From NCBI GenBank assembly GCA_050633505.1, contig JBOEGQ010000004.1, forward strand, positions 434,001-498,000: a stretch of DNA of 64,000 bases. Reading direction: 5' to 3'. Position 1 is the stretch's first letter, and each line of letters opens with the position of its first letter. The position numbers and the translations under genes are program-made. Below are positions 61,043-64,000 of this stretch, piece by piece. The notes beneath the pieces are model-generated. The model was not told the origin of the DNA. It was given only the letters and a program-made list of their open reading frames with translations, and ran no database searches. The DNA comes from UBA1672 sp050633505. Lineage in GTDB: Bacteria; Pseudomonadota; Alphaproteobacteria; Micavibrionales; Micavibrionaceae.

Positions 61043-62050
61043 ATGACAGCAACACGATCAAAATCAAGACAAAACAATCAACCGGCCGAAGATTTAAGCC
61101 GCATTGACGATTCCAGATTTAGTAAGGAATTAGACCTCCTTATCAAGGAGTCTGAGGAAATGCGCATCAACCGCATGAAGCAACACCGTACACGCGGTTT
61201 CATTGCGATGAATTTGAGTATCTTATCTGTCCTGATTGGTGTTGGTGCTTGTGGTTGGTACTTCCTGATGGAAGCGGACTTCCTATTATCGTTCGTAGCT
61301 CTAATCACCTCACTTATTCCACCGATCTTCTTGCATTTCTGGGCTGCCACGCCAATTAAAAGCTATAAGAAAGAACATAAATCAGTTTTCATGCCTAAAT
61401 TGGCAAAGACCTTAAACGGTTTAAGCTTTTACCCTGAACGCGGGGTGAGCTCCAAAGTTATTGACCGCCTTGCCGTTATTCCCGCCTATGATGAATATAA
61501 AGCCGAAGATTGCTTTATGGGAACATATAAGGGAGTGAAGGTAATTTTCTCTGAGGCGCGATTATACGCAAAAAGACACCCGGAAGACCCTATCTTTGAC
61601 GGTATATTTGTTCTTCTTGAAACACCACAGGATGTTCTTGACGGGCACACCATCATTACAGCCAATCATAAAATGGTGAAAAATTATGAGACTTCACGCT
61701 GGAAAGACCTGTCGAAGGTTCATGTTAGTGTCTCAGATCCTAAATGGGACAAATTTGAAATATTCTCAACAAAACCTGAGAGTGCCGAGCTATTCGTTGG
61801 TGACCGCCTTTTGAAAGAGCTGGCCGAAGCCGCAGAAATATTCGATAACGCGCCCATGACCGCAGTTCTATTTAAAAAGAAATACGTCTTTATGATGATC
61901 CCATATGCACATGATATGTTTGAGGCATCAGACCTCTTTGTACCTGTTGCCACCAAAGCACAAGCCATGCAGTGTAAAAAAGAGGTTGAGCAACTTCTTG
62001 AGATTATCGATGTATTCGATTTGTATGAACCAGTGCAAACTGCACCATAA
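61043..62050 (+). CDS. DUF3137-like membrane protein
   Basis: 335 residues from ATG 61043. After a charged N-terminus two hydrophobic helices (about 55-95, FIAMNLSILSVLIGVGACGWY and FLLSFVALITSLIPPIFL) precede a cytoplasmic domain with FYPERGVSSKVIDRL, CFMGTYKGVKVIFSEARL and LFVPVATKAQAMQCKKEVEQLL. This order matches DUF3137 proteins by pattern. Upstream ATG at 61007 is in frame but has poor context. Unknown role. Confidence 0.7.
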   Translation: MTATRSKSRQNNQPAEDLSRIDDSRFSKELDLLIKESEEMRINRMKQHRTRGFIAMNLSILSVLIGVGACGWYFLMEADFLLSFVALITSLIPPIFLHFWAATPIKSYKKEHKSVFMPKLAKTLNGLSFYPERGVSSKVIDRLAVIPAYDEYKAEDCFMGTYKGVKVIFSEARLYAKRHPEDPIFDGIFVLLETPQDVLDGHTIITANHKMVKNYETSRWKDLSKVHVSVSDPKWDKFEIFSTKPESAELFVGDRLLKELAEAAEIFDNAPMTAVLFKKKYVFMMIPYAHDMFEASDLFVPVATKAQAMQCKKEVEQLLEIIDVFDLYEPVQTAP

Positions 62051-62173
62051 TATACAACCTTATTGCGAATACCAAAGTATGAAAAACCATTCGTTTTCAG
62101 ATGAATATAGTGTTTTCTTAACAACTGCTCTGCTATACTGCATATGCAATTAATTCAGGGAGAGTTGCGAAAA

Positions 62174-62854
62174 ATGTCAGAACCCGTCCAAAACAGCACA
62201 TTACAGCCAGAACAAGAAGATATATATCAAACGGTAGACACCGTTAACGTACAGCTTGAAACACTTGAAAAATTTATTGCTCGTCGCTTCGATGAAATTT
62301 CAATGGAAATCAACGCAACAGCGCAACAGGTTGATATGGCCGAAGATGGCATTATCAAGCGCTTTGCCGAAATCTTAGAAGTCCTTGGCGCAATTAATTA
62401 CAAAGGCACAGGGGAAAGCTCCGCCAATACAGGTGTTGAATTAGAAGCCGTTATTGAAGATACGGAAAACGCCGCAAATAATATTTTAGATGCTGCAGAC
62501 CGAATTGTCGATTATGTCAGCGACACACATGACTGGAGCAACCCAAAGGTTCGGGAAGATATGCGTACTCGTATCCAAAATGATATACAGGAAATCCTAA
62601 TGGCCTGTACATTTCAAGATCTAACCGGACAACGTATCCGCAATACATTGAATAACCTCCAGAATATTGAAGAACGCCTTAGTTCAACATTCGAACGACT
62701 TGGAATCGAAGTCAGCCCACGTGATGATGCCGTCGCAGAGAAGGTGCAAAAGGCCGCTAATCAAGATGAGGTTGATGCCTTATTCGGCAGTGAATCTGGT
62801 GAAGATTCCGGCGAAACATCGTCACAAGGCGACATTGACGGAATGTTTGACTAG
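62174..62854 (+). CDS. cheZ: CheZ-like chemotaxis phosphatase
   Basis: CheZ removes phosphate from CheY. The 226-residue protein is all-helical. The catalytic Q-D-L-T-G-Q motif is at 148-153 (ILMACTFQDLTGQRIRNTL), the position of Asp143 and Gln147 in E. coli CheZ. The C-terminus has a CheY-binding-like acidic peptide DEVDALFG (198-205) and a second one, GDIDGMFD, at the last residues (219-226). The start is ATG 62174 with GGGAG before it; an upstream ATG at 62144 is possible. It lies 17 kb from the che operon. Confidence 0.92.
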   Translation: MSEPVQNSTLQPEQEDIYQTVDTVNVQLETLEKFIARRFDEISMEINATAQQVDMAEDGIIKRFAEILEVLGAINYKGTGESSANTGVELEAVIEDTENAANNILDAADRIVDYVSDTHDWSNPKVREDMRTRIQNDIQEILMACTFQDLTGQRIRNTLNNLQNIEERLSSTFERLGIEVSPRDDAVAEKVQKAANQDEVDALFGSESGEDSGETSSQGDIDGMFD

Positions 62855-62977
62855 AAAAACAATCTCATTTTGCAGAAAACTATGATTAAGTCACTGCATC
62901 TTTGACTTCCCCCTATGCCTTTACCTCAAATCTGATATATAGAAAAGTCTAGTATGATTATAAAGTAGGATCAGATA

Positions 62978-64000
62978 ATGGAGAATATTATAAAGCGGCA
63001 TGATATTTTTGCCCTTATTCTTGTTTTCTGTATATCTACGGTCCCCCTTCTATCCGTACATATCCCAAGAGCTCTGGCATTTGAGCCAATTGTCTTTTCT
63101 TGTCTGCTTCTCATATGGGTTAAATACGTTGAGAAAACCCCCATTCGAATCAACCGATTTTATACGATATGCGCCATCTGTGTATTTTCCCTTTGTTTAG
63201 CAAGTGTGGCTTGGTCGCTCAATCCGCCCGAAGCATTAAAAAGAGTAGCCAAAATTTTTGCTATCTTGGCCGGGGGCATTATCCCGATTAGCTTGGCATA
63301 TTCAATCGAGGTAAAAAGGCTATCTCCCTATTTATGGATATTCCCGGTCTGTATCACACTTGCCTGCGTATTAAGCAGCGTTGAAATCCTTACAGGAATG
63401 CCTATATACCAGCTGCTACATAATCCATCTGCAGATACCGGTATTAACACCTCTGTCCTGAACAGAGGTATCCTAACGATTATATTCTCATACCTCACGT
63501 GCTTATTTTTTATAAAAGGAATAAAATACGACAAATATTTAACCGCAATAATGTCTTTATCGGTTGTTATCATGCTCTGCCTGACACAAAGCCAGTCGGC
63601 GCAACTTGCCTTTGTCATAGGGATAGCAACTTTATTCCTGTTTCCCGCGCGCCACGAACTAAGCTATAAAGTTCTGCCACTTATTATTACCTTGGGTCTT
63701 GCCTGCTCCCCCCTCATTGTGCTCATGCTGTTTCACTTCCTTGGCACCTCAGGGCAAGATATGCTGTGGCTGAAAGATGGTTACGCCGGTAATCGATCAG
63801 AAATCTGGAACTTTGTCATGGAATATGCCCTCAATAATCCATGGTATGGATACGGGATAGAGGCTACACGCTTTGTTGAGTATTTTGAGCACGATCACAT
63901 CTACCATAAAACAAACACTGTCTTACATCCTCATAACTTCGTTGTTCAGCTCTGGATGGAATTTGGTCTTATCGGCATCGCCTTTACCTCTACCTTATTT
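62978..64000 (+). CDS. O-antigen ligase/polymerase family protein (cut by window edge)
   Basis: ATG 62978 opens 341 codons that run off the right edge. The protein has about nine hydrophobic helices and, in the last part, a large periplasmic loop with GYAGNRSEIWNFVMEYALNN then GYGIEATRF and VLHPHNFVVQLWMEFGLIG. The H-P-H-N-x3-Q pattern is shared by Wzy/WaaL-type O-antigen ligases. The galU and phosphohexomutase pair at 36375 would supply precursors. Direct substrate assignment is not possible. Confidence 0.85.
   Translation, partial: MENIIKRHDIFALILVFCISTVPLLSVHIPRALAFEPIVFSCLLLIWVKYVEKTPIRINRFYTICAICVFSLCLASVAWSLNPPEALKRVAKIFAILAGGIIPISLAYSIEVKRLSPYLWIFPVCITLACVLSSVEILTGMPIYQLLHNPSADTGINTSVLNRGILTIIFSYLTCLFFIKGIKYDKYLTAIMSLSVVIMLCLTQSQSAQLAFVIGIATLFLFPARHELSYKVLPLIITLGLACSPLIVLMLFHFLGTSGQDMLWLKDGYAGNRSEIWNFVMEYALNNPWYGYGIEATRFVEYFEHDHIYHKTNTVLHPHNFVVQLWMEFGLIGIAFTSTLF

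Noticed and set aside
1..64000. tRNA, rRNA or CRISPR
   Set aside because: No cloverleaf-like gene, ribosomal sequence or regular repeat-spacer array was seen on reading; a covariance search would be needed to be certain for small RNAs.

Overview
The window reads as a chromosomal segment of an alphaproteobacterium with moderately low GC (estimated by eye, not counted). The evidence is the co-occurrence of the cell-cycle regulator CtrA (6487-7191), its phosphotransferase ChpT (38708-39358) and the division-site ATPase MipZ (35153-36010), plus a polar-flagellum set (FlhF, FlhG, FliI, FliJ) and a full chemotaxis set. A deep-branching lineage such as the Micavibrio group is a guess that I cannot test here. 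No rRNA, tRNA, CRISPR array, transposase, integrase or phage gene was seen. Almost all the sequence codes for protein, mostly on the plus strand.

Layout. 1-7250: a truncated secreted-protein gene, flhF-flhG and a FliK-like gene, then fliI-fliJ on the minus strand divergent from ctrA across a promoter region with an array of TTAA half-sites. 7299-17391: pgsA-pyrD, a degenerate EAL protein, yejA-kdsB-phosphatase, a TPR protein, then yejB, a DMT permease and yejE, ending in an exact 43-bp tandem duplication. 17686-27985: a long arginine operon (unknown P-loop protein, argC, an unusual argB, argD, argF, argG, argH) with unrelated small genes between the arg genes. 28061-38658: a Kazal-type secreted protein, a ThiE-like protein, yejF, rpsU, pepP, mipZ, galU and a phosphomannomutase/phosphoglucomutase.

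38708-47137: chpT followed by cheA (a hybrid with an extra CheW-like domain and a receiver), cheW, cheY, cheB, cheR, then purH. A cheZ-like gene lies at 62174-62854. CtrA sits beside fliI and ChpT beside cheA, so both ends of the cell-cycle phosphorelay are physically linked to motility genes.

47200-56790 is the most novel region. It has its own promoter and a strong final terminator and encodes a 285-aa membrane protein, a 606-aa coiled-coil and Thr/Ala-rich protein, a giant protein of about 1743 aa with four canonical EF-hand loops and hydrophobic segments, two small proteins that are paralogues of each other, a 57-aa protein, and two tiny translationally overlapping ORFs. I recognise none of these families. 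A perfect palindrome lies between the -35 and -10 of the giant gene's promoter, which suggests repressor control. 57074-64000 returns to ordinary genes: lepA with a tiny lipoprotein, a GST-like protein, a DUF455 ferritin-like protein, a DUF3137-like membrane protein, cheZ, and an O-antigen ligase-like gene cut by the window edge.
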